Part shown: in pieces, positions 36,046 through 37,592 of the stretch
How positions within the stretch are numbered: the stretch's first letter is position 1
How the letters are laid out: each line of letters begins with the position of its first letter
Assembly: GCA_025350945.1 (NCBI GenBank)
Contig: JANXWW010000122.1
Location: forward strand, 1 to 37,592
DNA length: 37,592 nt
Direction of reading: 5' to 3'
Origin: Burkholderiales bacterium
GTDB taxonomy: Bacteria > Pseudomonadota > Gammaproteobacteria > Burkholderiales > Usitatibacteraceae
Program-made: the position numbers and the translations under genes
Notes under the pieces: generated by a model
Seen by the model: the letters and a program-made list of their open reading frames with translations, nothing else
Databases searched by the model: none
What the model was told of the DNA's origin: nothing

Positions 36046-36711
36046 CTAATATTTAAAAACATCGGGCTTCCCTAGCGCAGGAATCAGCTCAACAATCCCG
36101 CCTGCAAAAATCTCAACGGCAAGTGCAGCGAGCAGCAGGCCCATAATCCGCGTCGCAATATTCACCGTTGTTTTACTCATGCGTTGACCAACTTGCGACG
36201 CAATACGCAACGCAATCCACGTAACCAACGCGACCCCTACAGCGACACCGCACACTGCCACAATATGCAGCAAAGTTTTTTTCTCACTCGCGTAAATGAT
36301 GATCGTGGACATTGCACCCGGTCCGGCGAGTAACGGGATCGCGAGCGGCACCACGGCAATACTCGCCTTGTCTACCGCCTCTTCTGCTTCTTCAGGCGTT
36401 TGCTTGTCCGGTGAAGGCATTGCCTGCATCATCGCGAGTGCTGTGGTCATCACCAAAATTGCGCCGCCTACTTTAAAACTGGCGATGCTAATGCCAAATA
36501 CATCAAGCACGCGTTCGCCCAAAATGGCTGACACAAGCAGCACGATCGCCACGGTAATGGCTGCAATCCGCGCGGTTTTCATGCGTTCTATTTTGCTTTG
36601 ATGTGGCGTCATGGCGACGAACACGGGAACAATGCCGAGGGGATTGACGATCACAATCATTGCCACAAAAATCTTGACGTAAGCCGCCAGCGACAGCAAC
36701 TCTGCACTCAT
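36046..36711 (-). CDS. MarC/YhgN family integral membrane protein
   Basis: IVIVNPLGIVPVFVAMTPHQSKIERMKTARIA...PLAIPLLAGPGAMSTIIIYA. Confidence 0.93.
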   Translation of the reverse strand: MSAELLSLAAYVKIFVAMIVIVNPLGIVPVFVAMTPHQSKIERMKTARIAAITVAIVLLVSAILGERVLDVFGISIASFKVGGAILVMTTALAMMQAMPSPDKQTPEEAEEAVDKASIAVVPLAIPLLAGPGAMSTIIIYASEKKTLLHIVAVCGVAVGVALVTWIALRIASQVGQRMSKTTVNIATRIMGLLLAALAVEIFAGGIVELIPALGKPDVFKY

Positions 36712-37229
36712 GTTTTGTTGACCGGAACATCATCGGCGAATACACTCAATAGATGCTGACGCAGCCCTGTACAACCATGCTCAATAAGACTTAACACGTG
36801 CTCGAAATCCTTTTCTTCGCCCATGTAGGGGTCGGGCACTTCGCTTTGATTGCCGCTTTGCCCGCGAGTAGGGCTGTAGTTTAAAAATAGCTCTGCCTTA
36901 TGTGTATGCCGCGCCGGGCAGAGCGCCTTGAGATAGTCGAGATTGACCTCATCCATCGCCAACACATAATCGAATTGTCGAAAATCACTCACCGTCACTT
37001 GTCGCGCGCGTATGGACGTGAGATCAACACCACGACGTGCAGCATGATGAATTGAGCGCGCATCAGGTGCTGAACCGATTTGATAATCATGCGTGCCTGC
37101 GGAATCAATCTCGACTTTATCTTCCAGCGGCGTACCTGCAATCATCTTGCGGAAAACACCTTCAGCCGTCGGCGAGCGGCAGATATTGCCCATACAAACA
37201 AACAATATTCGAACGGTTTTTTTCATCAC
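36708..37229 (-). CDS. Low molecular weight protein-tyrosine phosphatase
   Basis: VRILFVCMGNICRSPTAEGVF (CxGNxCRS P-loop), DYVLAMDEVN, VPDPYMGEEKDFEHVLSLIE. Confidence 0.95.
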   Translation of the reverse strand: MMKKTVRILFVCMGNICRSPTAEGVFRKMIAGTPLEDKVEIDSAGTHDYQIGSAPDARSIHHAARRGVDLTSIRARQVTVSDFRQFDYVLAMDEVNLDYLKALCPARHTHKAELFLNYSPTRGQSGNQSEVPDPYMGEEKDFEHVLSLIEHGCTGLRQHLLSVFADDVPVNKT

Positions 37230-37244
37230 GAATTTTTCTTGTGA

Positions 37245-37592
37245 TCAGGCTTCAAGTGGAGTGTCGGGGCCGCCGAGCAGCATTCGGTTTCGCAACATGC
37301 GCAACTCATCGCGCAGCTTGCCAGCTTTTTCAAACTCCAGATTGCGCGCGGCTTCCATCATTTCGCGCTCGACACGCTTGACCGCTGTCTCCATTTGCTT
37401 TTCACTGAGCACATCGTATTTTTTCCGGTCTTGCGCGGCTTTGCGCTCGCTACTTTGCGTGGCGCGTTTCTCGTCTACGTTATACGCCCCATCAATAATA
37501 TCCTTGATTTTCTTGACGACTGATTTGGGCGTAATACCGTTATCCAGATTGAATTGAATCTGCTTAGCGCGGCGGCGATTGGTTTCTGAAAT
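37245..37592 (-). CDS. uvrB: UvrABC system protein B, C-terminal end (partial at window end)
   Basis: Minus-strand reading ISETNRRRAKQIQFNLDNGITPKSVVKKIKDII...EMMEAARNLEFEKAGKLRDELRMLRNRMLLGG (UVR domain). Confidence 0.95.
   Translation of the reverse strand: MSETNRRRAKQIQFNLDNGITPKSVVKKIKDIIDGAYNVDEKRATQSSERKAAQDRKKYDVLSEKQMETAVKRVEREMMEAARNLEFEKAGKLRDELRMLRNRMLLGGPDTPLEA

Overview
The window looks like a betaproteobacterial chromosome segment; this is inferred from gene content and order, with no database search. Its conserved backbone is valS (3' end), moaC, holB-tmk-mltG, the fatty-acid/phospholipid cluster (fabF-acpP-fabG-fabD-fabH-plsX-rpmF-yceD), maf, rluC, rne and uvrB (3' end). More accessory material sits between: an animal-type heme peroxidase, a rhodanese-ChrB/ChrA chromate module with a structured 5' leader, an overlapping bepA-like/soxX/soxA gene set, a split MacA/MacB-type ABC exporter, and a multi-PAS GGDEF-EAL protein. 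No CRISPR array, tRNA, rRNA or transposase was seen. The best leads are: (1) the chrB leader RNA, with a good promoter, several hairpins and a possible Shine-Dalgarno switch; (2) the orphan soxXA pair whose reading frames overlap a BepA-like periplasmic protease; (3) a long multi-hairpin leader upstream of rne; (4) a duplicated NEPLV[FV][IV]ET motif at the C-terminal tip of RNase E; (5) six short tandem repeats (9-13 bp) at gene ends, gene starts or linker regions.
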